A stretch of 64,000 bases of DNA from NCBI GenBank assembly GCA_041879415.1, contig CP090852.1, forward strand, positions 1 through 64,000, written 5' to 3'. The notes beneath the pieces are model-generated. The model ran no database searches. It saw only the letters and a list, made by a program, of their open reading frames with translations, and had not been told where the DNA came from. Shown piece by piece: positions 36,506 through 45,185 of the stretch (within the stretch, counting starts at the first letter, position 1; every line of letters begins with the position of its first letter). A program made the translations under genes and the position numbers. The DNA is from Vibrio chagasii. GTDB lineage: Bacteria; Pseudomonadota; Gammaproteobacteria; Enterobacterales; Vibrionaceae.

Positions 36506-37176
36506 GACTGTTCCTCATGTAAGACCACACCAATGCTGTGAACGGTATGTATTAGCTTGGTATCAAAGGGAGCATCGACCACTTGGCGAAGTTTAAATAG
36601 GTGCGCTTTCACGCTGTCAGAGCTTGGTATCTCGTCTTCCCAGGCTTCTTCAAGCTTGGCTTTGCTCACCACATTTGGGCTGTTTCGCACTAACATCACA
36701 AGCATTCGCCAACACACTGGAGAGAGCTTCAATAGTTTGCCGTCTCTAATAGCTTGGTGCTTATCCAAGTCCAATTTGAGATCGGCTACAGACAAAGTCG
36801 TCACCGTACCTTGAGCACGACGAACCAGCGCCATCAATCTCATTTTGAGCTCTTCCATCGCAAAAGGTTTCACTAGGTAATCATCCGAGCCGACTTCGAA
36901 ACCGGCGAGCTTATCTTGCAATGTGTCTCTTGCTGTCAGCATGAGAATAGGAGTGGTGACGCCTTGTTGCCGAAGTGATTGGCAGACATCGAGCCCATCC
37001 ATTTTAGGCATGTTGATGTCCGTTAAGATGATGTCATAACGTCCTTCTAAGGCGAGGTTAAGCCCTGCTGCGCCATTGTAGGCAAAGTCGAATTCGAAAC
37101 CGTCGAGTTCCATGTAGTCCGCAATGGCTTCTGCCAAGTCACTGTCGTCTTCAATCAACAGGGCGTTAATGCTCAT
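36502..37176 (-). CDS. OmpR-family response regulator
   Basis: A 224-residue regulator. The receiver has the acidic pair in IEDDSD, phospho-Asp53 (ILTDINMPKMDG), Thr in LTARD and Lys in YLVKPF. The C-terminal winged helix (about 130-220) is of the OmpR/PhoB type. The start MSINALLIEDD has an AAGGA ribosome site, against a longer frame reaching into the upstream gene. Only eight bases separate it from the sterol-desaturase-like gene, so they share a transcript. Confidence 0.92.
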   Translation of the reverse strand: MSINALLIEDDSDLAEAIADYMELDGFEFDFAYNGAAGLNLALEGRYDIILTDINMPKMDGLDVCQSLRQQGVTTPILMLTARDTLQDKLAGFEVGSDDYLVKPFAMEELKMRLMALVRRAQGTVTTLSVADLKLDLDKHQAIRDGKLLKLSPVCWRMLVMLVRNSPNVVSKAKLEEAWEDEIPSSDSVKAHLFKLRQVVDAPFDTKLIHTVHSIGVVLHEEQS

Positions 37177-37184
37177 AAGTGTCC

Positions 37185-38096
37185 TTACTTTGTCTCTCGT
37201 TCTCGTTTCCAAGCCCAGATAGGCGGCTGAATCAGAAGTTGCAGTCGGTAGTTCCAACTTGGTGCGTGCCATAGCTGTTGGCACAGTTTAACGTAGCCGT
37301 GGAAATATACCTTAAATGGGTTCACAGAGTTGATTCTAGGGAACACGCCATATCTGACTTCTTCCTCTTCTCTGGCGAACGTACCGAACATACGATCCCA
37401 AATGATGAATATCCCCGCGTAGTTTTTATCCAGGTATTGCTTGTTAGTCGCATGATGCACTCTGTGGTGCGAAGGCGTATTGAACACAGCTTCAACCGGG
37501 CGTGGCAACCGCTTAACCGTTTCGGTGTGCAATAACGTTTGGTATAGCTGCACAAAGGTTTCACACATCAGCACGACGAACGGATTAAAGCCGAGCAGAA
37601 TCAACGGTAAATGGAAAAAGAACGGGAAGAACCAATCCAAAGGCCCAAAGCGATAGGCGACCGATATATTGAAGTAAGGCGAACTATGGTGAACAGAGTG
37701 CGTTCCCCACGCTAGGCCGTTGCTGTGCAGGAATCGATGCTCCCAGTAATACGCGAGATCCGCCAAGATCAAGCAGCCAAGAATCGTCCATCCAGATATT
37801 GGCAACTGAGTCAGGCTAAAATTCTCGTAGGCATAAACGAACGCACCGACATAAGCTAGGCCGACCAAGAAAACGGTCACCAACAAGAAGATCAGAGTGA
37901 CAAAGTTAGTCGCGCTGTCTCCCAACATGTTCCAGCTTAGCTTTTTCTTAAAGGCATAGCGGATAAGCTCAAAGATAAATAGAGCGACAGCAAGCAATAC
38001 AAAATTGTCATCTACCCAAGTTTCGGTAAGGATGATGCTTGTTTCTGAGAAGGTTTGAGAGAGAAAACTCCCAATGCTATCCATAGTGAAATCCAT
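37185..38096 (-). CDS. Sterol desaturase/fatty acid hydroxylase family membrane protein
   Basis: A 303-residue integral membrane di-iron oxygenase of the fatty acid hydroxylase superfamily. The histidine boxes are HRFLH, HSVHHSS and HHRVHH, and about five membrane segments precede or surround them. Members hydroxylate or desaturate lipids with oxygen; the bacterial substrates are mostly unknown. An AAAGGA ribosome site precedes the ATG. It lies between the secreted-protein gene (11 bases upstream) and the response regulator (8 bases downstream), so it is in the operon of the two-component system. Confidence 0.87.
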   Translation of the reverse strand: MDFTMDSIGSFLSQTFSETSIILTETWVDDNFVLLAVALFIFELIRYAFKKKLSWNMLGDSATNFVTLIFLLVTVFLVGLAYVGAFVYAYENFSLTQLPISGWTILGCLILADLAYYWEHRFLHSNGLAWGTHSVHHSSPYFNISVAYRFGPLDWFFPFFFHLPLILLGFNPFVVLMCETFVQLYQTLLHTETVKRLPRPVEAVFNTPSHHRVHHATNKQYLDKNYAGIFIIWDRMFGTFAREEEEVRYGVFPRINSVNPFKVYFHGYVKLCQQLWHAPSWNYRLQLLIQPPIWAWKRERETK

Positions 38097-38107
38097 AACC
38101 CAATCCT

Positions 38108-38698
38108 TTACTGATCATTCTTATAATAGACGTATAACTCGCTAGAATCTGGCAACCCATGCTGATTCAATTGGTGGTGCTCGATAACTTTATCTACCTC
38201 TTTTAAGATCGCGATCCCTTCCCAAGCTTGTGCTAATTCTTGTTCAGTATGTTCGCCTTTACTAAGTAGAAGCGTACCTTTGGCTTTGTTTGGAATGTGG
38301 ATTAAGCGATTGTTTTTATTTGATATTGATTGCTTAGTCGGGAAGCCAATAGTGACAGTAGCCTTGCTGAAGTCTGAACTGATGTCCTGATAGATCACGA
38401 CCACTTTCTGTTGTAGTGCGACCTCCTCATCATTTGCTTCTAGGTTTTGGTAGAAGTCGACCCACATCTCAGGCACATCCTCTAAAGGGATAGTCTTGCT
38501 CAAACCTTGCAGGTAAGTCGTATTTGCAGTCGCCTGTGGTTTTTCTTTTGATGACTGTTTCTTTGAGGAGTCATTCGTTGGTGACTGAGCTACTGGTTGC
38601 TCAGTTGAGGCATCCGCAATCGCGGGCTGAATATGTAATAGCCCCCAAACTGCGCCAGTAATACCGACAGTCGTGAGTAATGAAGCGAATAATTTCAT
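38108..38698 (-). CDS. Exported protein with a GyrI-like domain (tentative)
   Basis: A 196-residue protein starting MKLFASLLTT, with an AAGGAA ribosome site. A signal peptide or anchor (1-28) and a low-complexity Ser/Lys/Gln linker (30-62) precede a folded domain (about 63-196). The domain's YLQGLSKTIPLEDVPEMWVDF...VVVIYQDI...ATVTIGFP pattern resembles the GyrI/SbmC small-molecule-binding fold. If correct, it would be an exported ligand-binding protein at the head of a two-component operon. It is divergent from the efflux operon. Confidence 0.6.
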   Translation of the reverse strand: MKLFASLLTTVGITGAVWGLLHIQPAIADASTEQPVAQSPTNDSSKKQSSKEKPQATANTTYLQGLSKTIPLEDVPEMWVDFYQNLEANDEEVALQQKVVVIYQDISSDFSKATVTIGFPTKQSISNKNNRLIHIPNKAKGTLLLSKGEHTEQELAQAWEGIAILKEVDKVIEHHQLNQHGLPDSSELYVYYKNDQ

Positions 38699-38878
38699 GC
38701 TATTTCCTTGTTTTTCATTTTTCTTATCAAGGACAGTAACGGAGCCAAGGTAAACAAAAGGTAACCGAGCTGGTTGTTGGGCGAGTCTAGCGCCTAATTT
38801 TCTAATACAGCAATCTGGGACACTTTTTCCCATGCCGAATTGGTAATACTGACGCCATATTCATTTATGGGCTCAATA
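38699..38878. promoter_or_regulatory. Shared divergent promoter region
   Basis: These 180 bases separate the two divergent operons at 38698 (left) and 38879 (right) and must contain both promoters. I cannot pick out a clear operator by eye. It is the natural place for the neighbouring response regulator or AraC-type regulator to bind. Confidence 0.4.
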
Positions 38879-39766
38879 ATGCTATTCAAACATCCCATCT
38901 CTCTGCTAACGATTATTCGGCTTAACCCATTAAAGGTCGCTGCGACTTGGTTAATGGTTCTAGCTGAAAACGTGATGCTTATTTTGCTGCCGTTGTTTAT
39001 TGGTTATGCCATCGACGGTGTATTAAACCAAAGCTTCCAGCCCTTAGTGATGCTGGCACTGATCCTCTTTGTACTGGTCATTCTCAGCGTGGTTCGCCGT
39101 TTCTACGACACCCGTGTTTATGGGGCGATTCGTGTAAAACTGGCGAATATCGTGGAGCGAAACCTGCGTGGCTTATCTGTATCAACCAAAGACGCTCGCC
39201 TCACAATGTCGCGTGAGCTGGTTGATTTCTTAGAAGACGATTTACCCGCTTTGATGACGGCAGTAGTGCAGCTTGTTGCGACTGTGGTGATTCTCTCCAC
39301 ATTCCATTTCTCACTGGCGCTTTGCATGTTGTTTGCTGGGCTGTCGATGCTCGCCATCTATGGTTTGTTCCACCAGACCTTTACGCGGCTTAATGGCCAA
39401 TTTAACGATCAAGTCGAACAGCAGGTTCAACTGTTGAGCGGTGTTCGCTTGTCTGCGCTTCGTTGGCACTTTGAGCGACTTAAACAGTGTGAAATTAAGC
39501 TTTCAGATACCGAGGCGATTGTTTACGGACTGATCTTTACCGTGCTGTTTGGCGCAGTCGTGGGCAATTTGTGGATGGTGAGCCAGCTTATTCAGCCGAC
39601 TGCAGGGCAAGTGTTCTCTATCGTTACCTATTCATTGGAGTTTGTTGAAACCGCAGTGATGTTGCCAATTACGCTGCAAACTCTTTCTCGCCTTACTGAA
39701 ATCAGTCAGCGACTCAATCATACCTCTGTCCAACAGGCTACCAAGGAGATGCCTTATGAAGTTTAA
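38879..39766 (+). CDS. ABC-transporter six-transmembrane domain protein without ATPase
   Basis: A 295-residue protein with six predicted membrane segments, of the ABC_membrane_3 type. It stops after the membrane domain, and no nucleotide-binding domain follows or lies nearby. The start MLFKHPISLL is uncertain (an ATG at 38867 and a TTG at 38840 are in frame; none has a good ribosome site). The adaptor gene overlaps its 3' end. As first gene of an RND operon it may act as an accessory or structural subunit. Confidence 0.78.
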   Translation: MLFKHPISLLTIIRLNPLKVAATWLMVLAENVMLILLPLFIGYAIDGVLNQSFQPLVMLALILFVLVILSVVRRFYDTRVYGAIRVKLANIVERNLRGLSVSTKDARLTMSRELVDFLEDDLPALMTAVVQLVATVVILSTFHFSLALCMLFAGLSMLAIYGLFHQTFTRLNGQFNDQVEQQVQLLSGVRLSALRWHFERLKQCEIKLSDTEAIVYGLIFTVLFGAVVGNLWMVSQLIQPTAGQVFSIVTYSLEFVETAVMLPITLQTLSRLTEISQRLNHTSVQQATKEMPYEV

Positions 39767-40931
39767 AAAGCCACTTTCGGTATTAGTCGGTTGTGCGGCT
39801 ATCTTTGCTGCCTTGGTTGTTGTCGATGAATTGGAACCTGAGGCCGCGGAACCTGTGAAGAAGCAAGCAGTACTGGCACCGGTTTCTGTGTTGGAGGTGA
39901 CACCCTCACAGCACGAATCGACGTTAACGGTACTCGGCTTAACCGCTGCTCGTTGGCCAATTCAACTTAAAGCGTCGAGTAGTGCGCAACTTAAGTGGCT
40001 GAATGAAAACATTGAACCGGGACAACTAGTGAAGAAGGGCGATGTGCTGGCGAGGCTAGACACCAGCGCCGTTGATGCGAACTTGGCGCAAGCGTTAAGT
40101 GCGTTAAAACAAGCAGAGCTGGAATTGAAACAGGCTAAGCATGAACAAACTGTCGCTCTTAAAATGCTCAATCCCAAAACAAGTTCGTCCTTTGCGCGCA
40201 GAGAACCCCAAGTGCTTGCTGCAAAAGTCAACCTGCAACAAGCCCAACAAGCTTATATTAGTGCGAAGAAGCTAGTCGAAGAGTCAGTGATTACGGCGCC
40301 TTTTGATGCGGTCGTCATGAAGCGCCACATTAGCCCGAGAGAGTGGGTAGAGGCGGGGCAAGTGACCTTTGAGTTAGCCGCCAGTGATTCGATTGATATC
40401 GAGCTTCCAATATCTGAAATGCATTGGCAACAAGTACAAGCTGCCTTGGTTAAGCCGAGCATTCGTGTCATGAGTCGTTCTGGGAGCCAATGGCCGGCGA
40501 AGGTGCGCTATGTGTCGCCTGAAGTGGATTCGGTGACCCGTCAAAGGCAAGTAGTGCTATCGGTTGAAAATCCTTACCAACACAAGCCTAGGCTTTTCCC
40601 TAACCAGCAGGTTCAAGCCGTGGTTAACCTCGGTCTACAAGATGATGTGGTAAGCCTACCTTTGAGTGCGATGACCCGAGACGGGTATGTGTGGACATTG
40701 GACACAGAAGATCGCCTACGAAAAGAGTCGGTAACGCTTATTGGGCAAGGCAGTCAAGAGCTTGAAATTCGCTTCAATGATCGAAGTGATAAGTCTCGCC
40801 GTGTGGTGCAATATCCGCTTTCTTCCATGCTTATCGGTAAACAAGTCGCGCCTAGGTTCAATGGAATCCGTTCTGAAGCCATGCTCGCGGGTAAATCTGA
40901 TGTCACACAGGTTAAGGAAGCAAACCAATGA
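39756..40931 (+). CDS. RND efflux periplasmic adaptor (membrane fusion protein)
   Basis: A 391-residue membrane fusion protein: N-terminal anchor (about 5-25), lipoyl-like half motif around ENIEPGQLVKKGDVLARLD, a helical hairpin (about 108-170), the second lipoyl half APFDAVVMKRHISPREWVEAG, then beta-barrel and membrane-proximal domains. AAGGAG precedes the ATG, which overlaps the end of the preceding gene by 11 bases. The pump gene overlaps its own end by four bases. It links the inner-membrane pump to an outer membrane channel. Confidence 0.92.
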   Translation: MKFKKPLSVLVGCAAIFAALVVVDELEPEAAEPVKKQAVLAPVSVLEVTPSQHESTLTVLGLTAARWPIQLKASSSAQLKWLNENIEPGQLVKKGDVLARLDTSAVDANLAQALSALKQAELELKQAKHEQTVALKMLNPKTSSSFARREPQVLAAKVNLQQAQQAYISAKKLVEESVITAPFDAVVMKRHISPREWVEAGQVTFELAASDSIDIELPISEMHWQQVQAALVKPSIRVMSRSGSQWPAKVRYVSPEVDSVTRQRQVVLSVENPYQHKPRLFPNQQVQAVVNLGLQDDVVSLPLSAMTRDGYVWTLDTEDRLRKESVTLIGQGSQELEIRFNDRSDKSRRVVQYPLSSMLIGKQVAPRFNGIRSEAMLAGKSDVTQVKEANQ

Positions 40932-43900
40932 GTTGGATGACAAAATGGTTCATTAATAACCCAGTCGCTGCCAATTTGTTGATGATGGCGATTGTTATCA
41001 GTGGCGTACTGGCGTTTGGTCAGTTGCGTGTCGAGTCGTTCCCGCAAATTGCACCATCATCAATCAGTATTACTGTGGCGTATCCAGGCGGTACTGCACA
41101 ACAGATTGATGAGAGCGTGACGCAACGAATCGAAGAGTCGATCAGTGGCATTGCAGGCATCAAGCAGATCACCAGTCAATCGAGTGCTGGCGTGTCTCGG
41201 GTCGTGGTACGTAAAACCAGCAGTACAGACTTAGACAAGTTGTTGGATGACATTCGTAACCAAGTAAACGCTATCAATGGCTTTCCCGTGCAAGCAGAAA
41301 GGCCACAAGTGGTGCGTAACGAATTTACCAACTTAGCTGCGTTTGTTGTGGTGTCAGGCCCAAGAACCGATGATGAATTACAACCTATTGCTAAGCAACT
41401 TGAGCAAGCGCTGAAGAAGAACCCTCAAATTTCCAAGGTCTCAAATTGGGGAACTCGAACGCCTCAGTTGGTTATCGAGCCAGATCCTGATCAACTCAAG
41501 GCGCTAGGGCTGAGCTTGGAAGAGCTGGCAGGTTTAGTTGAGCAGCGCTCGCTAGAGTCCCGAAGTGGTGAACTAATTAGTGACAAAGGCCGAATGGTTA
41601 TTCGTGGTGACGGTTATGCCAATGATTTGCAGAAGCTCAATCAGCTTGTCGTGATTTCGGGAAGTAACGGAAAAATACGCTTGGGAGACATTGCCAAGCT
41701 AACCCGTGGCTACCAATACAGCGGCTCTATCGTGCGTAACAATGGCTCTAACGCCATTGCTTTATTGGTGAGTACTAGCCAAACCGACAATCTGCTTAAA
41801 GTCAGCGAAGCGATCAGTGAAACTCTGGATGCACAACGTGCGATTCTGCCTTCGGATATTGAGCTGAATACTATGGCTGATATGGCGCCTTACATTGAAG
41901 AGCAGCTGTTTCGTTTGAGCGAAAACGCATGGCAAGGCTTGCTAATTGTACTGATTTTGCTTGGGATATTTCTAGAGATTAGGCTCGCGTTTTGGGTCGC
42001 GATGGGGATCCCGATTGCGCTGACAGGGACGCTCGCTGCAATGCAGCTTTTTAACTACAGCATCAACGACATCACCTTGTTTGGTTTTATCTTGGTACTC
42101 GGTGTGCTGGTGGATGACGCTGTGGTTGTGGGTGAAGCGATACATGAAAAACGGACGCGTAACGCCGGCTATTCTTCTAATGTAAATGGAAAGATAGCCG
42201 CTTGGCAGGGCGTGCATTCCGTTTCGGTGGCAACTGTATTTGGTGTGCTAACGACCATTGCTGCATTTTCTCCAATGCTCTGGATTAACAATGAATTAGC
42301 CAAGGTGCTTGCTGGGTTTTCGGCAGTGGTGATCTTCGCTTTGATCTTCTCGTTGATTGAAAGCAAATTTATTCTACCGTCACACTTGGCTCAGCTTTCA
42401 GTGAAAAAGCCATCTACCAGTATTTTTGCCAAGGTACAGAATGCCGCTCAAGGCGGTTTGCAGTGGTTCAATCTCAACATCTATAAGCCAGTATTAGAGT
42501 TTGCACTTGGCTACAAAGTGGCGTCTTTGCTTGGATTTGTGGCGGTTATCTCACTGGCTTATGGCATGTGGTCGAATGGGGCGATTCGAAGTGCGCTGTT
42601 CCCTGAAATTCCGGGGCGTTACATTACGGCTGTTATTGAGCTAGAAGATGGTGCGCCGTTGCCACTGCAGCGCCAAGCTTTGCTGCAAGTAGAGCAAGCG
42701 ATGACTCAGGTGGAGAAAGGCTTAATGGACGATTATCCGTTACAAGAAAAGCCCGTGGTGAACCTGCTTGCTTGGTCTGATGGCTATGGGGAAATTGAAG
42801 TCACTGCTGAGCTCACTAATGAATCTTTAAGCTTATTGCCGGGTAACTTACTGCTGAAACGATGGCGCGAAAGTACTGGGCAAATTGAAGGGGCCTATTC
42901 GGTCAAATTCAGCGCAGCAGAGGAGCCTGCTGGCGGCACATTCTTAACGATCTCTTCCAACGATCGTGAATTGGCGTCTCGTGTCAGTGAACAGCTAACA
43001 GATACTTTAGCGTCCTTAAAAGGTGTTTCGGATGTTTACGATGATGGTCAAGATGGTTTACCACAAGTTCGTTTGGTGCTGAATCAATATGGTCAGCAGC
43101 TTGGATTAACTCAAGCCACGCTAGCTCAACTCGCAGGTGAAGCGTTCGGCGAAAGGGAAGTTCATCGTCTGTTAGAAAACGGACAAGAGACTAAGGTATT
43201 GCTGCAATACCCAAGAGATGAGCGCAGAACCTTAGCTCAGCTACAGCAAGCCATTATCATGTTGCCGAACGGTGGCAGCGTGATGATGGGGGATATCGCT
43301 GAGTTCCGTCACGAGCAAGAACCGCAAGTGGTTTATCGTCGAGACCGAGAGCAAGTGATTAACCTCTACTGGAAGCAAAACCGTGACCTGCAATCACCAG
43401 AAAAAACACGTGAGCAACTTGAAGATACGATTGAGTCTCTGCACCTTCAATATCCAAGTGTAACGATAAAAGCGGGTGGTGAATTTGAAGAAATAGGGGA
43501 AGTGTCGGATGGCTTTAAATCAGCCATGATTCTGACTCTGCTGATGATCTATATCTTGTTAGCGGTGCCTTTGAAGTCTTACTGGCAACCAATGATCATT
43601 ATGGCGGTCATCCCGTTTGGATTCGCAGGCGCGATTTTTGGTCACTACTTGATGGACTTGCCGATCAGCATTCTTTCTATGTTCGGCATGATGGCCATGA
43701 CGGGGATCGTGATTAACGACTCGTTGGTACTGATCACGCGTTTTAATGCTGAATATCGCCAAGGGGTTCCATTACAGAAAGCGCTAGTGATTGCTGGCAC
43801 CAGTCGCTTGAGAGCGATCTTCTTAACCACGATTACCACTGTGTGTGGCTTGTTACCATTGCTAAGTGAAACTGCGGAGCAAGCACAGTACTTAAAGCCA

Positions 43901-44077
43901 GCGGCAGTGTCCTTGGTGTTTGGTGAACTGTTCGCCACTGCAGTAACGTTGATTTTGATACCAGTGTTGCTTGGTTTGTTTTGCCGTAAAGCGCCTCAAG
44001 TTGAAGATCTAATTGAAAAAGAACCGGTCGAACAAGAACCACATGTACAGACACAGCTCACTTTGGAACGCTCATGA
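40928..44077 (+). CDS. RND-family efflux permease
   Basis: A 1049-residue inner membrane pump of the AcrB/MexB superfamily, with 12 segments and two large periplasmic loops. The proton-relay acidic residues are visible in segment 4 (GVLVDDAVVVGEAIHEK). The start WFINNPVAANLLMMA is typical of the group close to AcrB-like and heavy-efflux pumps of Vibrio. The substrate cannot be read from sequence. No TolC-type channel gene is in the operon, so it probably uses one encoded elsewhere. It overlaps both neighbours by four bases. Confidence 0.93.
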   Translation: MSWMTKWFINNPVAANLLMMAIVISGVLAFGQLRVESFPQIAPSSISITVAYPGGTAQQIDESVTQRIEESISGIAGIKQITSQSSAGVSRVVVRKTSSTDLDKLLDDIRNQVNAINGFPVQAERPQVVRNEFTNLAAFVVVSGPRTDDELQPIAKQLEQALKKNPQISKVSNWGTRTPQLVIEPDPDQLKALGLSLEELAGLVEQRSLESRSGELISDKGRMVIRGDGYANDLQKLNQLVVISGSNGKIRLGDIAKLTRGYQYSGSIVRNNGSNAIALLVSTSQTDNLLKVSEAISETLDAQRAILPSDIELNTMADMAPYIEEQLFRLSENAWQGLLIVLILLGIFLEIRLAFWVAMGIPIALTGTLAAMQLFNYSINDITLFGFILVLGVLVDDAVVVGEAIHEKRTRNAGYSSNVNGKIAAWQGVHSVSVATVFGVLTTIAAFSPMLWINNELAKVLAGFSAVVIFALIFSLIESKFILPSHLAQLSVKKPSTSIFAKVQNAAQGGLQWFNLNIYKPVLEFALGYKVASLLGFVAVISLAYGMWSNGAIRSALFPEIPGRYITAVIELEDGAPLPLQRQALLQVEQAMTQVEKGLMDDYPLQEKPVVNLLAWSDGYGEIEVTAELTNESLSLLPGNLLLKRWRESTGQIEGAYSVKFSAAEEPAGGTFLTISSNDRELASRVSEQLTDTLASLKGVSDVYDDGQDGLPQVRLVLNQYGQQLGLTQATLAQLAGEAFGEREVHRLLENGQETKVLLQYPRDERRTLAQLQQAIIMLPNGGSVMMGDIAEFRHEQEPQVVYRRDREQVINLYWKQNRDLQSPEKTREQLEDTIESLHLQYPSVTIKAGGEFEEIGEVSDGFKSAMILTLLMIYILLAVPLKSYWQPMIIMAVIPFGFAGAIFGHYLMDLPISILSMFGMMAMTGIVINDSLVLITRFNAEYRQGVPLQKALVIAGTSRLRAIFLTTITTVCGLLPLLSETAEQAQYLKPAAVSLVFGELFATAVTLILIPVLLGLFCRKAPQVEDLIEKEPVEQEPHVQTQLTLERS

Positions 44078-45108
44078 TTGATTTTATAAAGGACAAAGAC
44101 GATAGTGAAGCCAAGCGATCGAACTCGATCAAGTGGAAAGAGACAAGAGCTGTTATGCCTGAGAACAAAGACCGTATGACGCAACAGAGCAAACCTGACT
44201 ATCACTCGGTACCTGGTTTTAAACTGGTGCCTGAGATTGCGTTGGTGGAATCTTTACCTGAGCACCTTCAAAAGCGCTTTAGCCATGCGCTTAACTTAAT
44301 GCATGAAGAGTGGGGGGAGCGTCGCACTTGGGAAGAGATAGCAACTGAGAGCGCGATCTCGCCATACCATTTTCATCGTCAGTTTACTGAGCTGTTTAAT
44401 GAAACGCCGGGGCAGTACCTGAGCCGAGTACGTCTACAGATTGCCGTTAGTTTGTTGATTAATGACGAGCCATGGAGCGTGATTGAGATTGCTCAGTATT
44501 GTGGGTTCTCGTCGTCACAATCGTTAGGCAAGGCGCTCAAGCGTGAGCTGGGCGTGACTGCAAAGCACATTAGAGAAATGGGTTACAACGCGACACCAAA
44601 AGAGACGGCCGATTTTATCCAGAGGTTGGCGCATCCCGGTGTGCAGTCTTCCATCGAAAAAGAGTTGGTTAAGTCGATGCCGACAGAGTTGGTTTGGTAT
44701 CCAGAGCGCGGTATGCAGAAGCTCAAACTAGACGATCCAGACTGGGATACTGCGTTTGAAATGTATGGTCTGAAATCAACACAACTCATGGGCACAACAC
44801 CAATTAAGCAGATGAGAAACAAGTGGGACGACATAGACGCTGAAATCGGTAATTGGCAAGTGGCTAAAGAGCGTTACGATGCGATCATTCCTGAAGGATA
44901 CTACTTGTGTAGCGATGTTTATCTGGTTTCCGATGTCGCCTACAGCACGGCTTTAGAAGCGCTGTTTAATGCGGTTAAGCAACAAGGCTTACAGTTAGAC
45001 GTAGACGGATATTTGGTGGAGGTGATTCGCCATATAGATGATGACGATGTGGAAGGGGTGACTTTCTCTTTCCAGCTGCCGGTTTTAACCACACAAGATA
45101 GCGAATAA
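44074..45108 (+). CDS. AraC-family regulator with GyrI-like effector domain
   Basis: A 344-residue protein. Two AraC helix-turn-helix motifs lie at about 85-170 (EEIATESAISPYHFHRQF and EIAQYCGFSSSQSLGKALKRELG). A GyrI/SbmC-like ligand-binding domain follows (about 190-340), as in Rob and BmrR-type sensors. The ATG overlaps the pump stop, implying coupling; a later ATG at residue 28 is possible. It probably senses a pump substrate and controls the operon. A perfect palindromic terminator follows. Confidence 0.88.
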   Translation: MIDFIKDKDDSEAKRSNSIKWKETRAVMPENKDRMTQQSKPDYHSVPGFKLVPEIALVESLPEHLQKRFSHALNLMHEEWGERRTWEEIATESAISPYHFHRQFTELFNETPGQYLSRVRLQIAVSLLINDEPWSVIEIAQYCGFSSSQSLGKALKRELGVTAKHIREMGYNATPKETADFIQRLAHPGVQSSIEKELVKSMPTELVWYPERGMQKLKLDDPDWDTAFEMYGLKSTQLMGTTPIKQMRNKWDDIDAEIGNWQVAKERYDAIIPEGYYLCSDVYLVSDVAYSTALEALFNAVKQQGLQLDVDGYLVEVIRHIDDDDVEGVTFSFQLPVLTTQDSE

Positions 45109-45111
45109 TAA

Positions 45112-45137
45112 AAAGGCTCCTCATATGAGGAGCCTTT
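45112..45137. terminator. Perfect palindromic bidirectional terminator
   Basis: AAAGGCTCCTCA and its exact complement form a 26-base palindrome with T-rich flanks, between the convergent AraC gene and fruA. Confidence 0.8.
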
Positions 45138-45185
45138 GTTTAATAATAAGCCGCTTTATAGAAGGAGCTTAACAGAGTAGGGGGA

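Noticed and set aside
38840..38878. TTG-initiated extension of the ABC membrane-domain protein
   Set aside because: No ribosome site and no family support; the ATG at 38879 gives a normal N-terminus.
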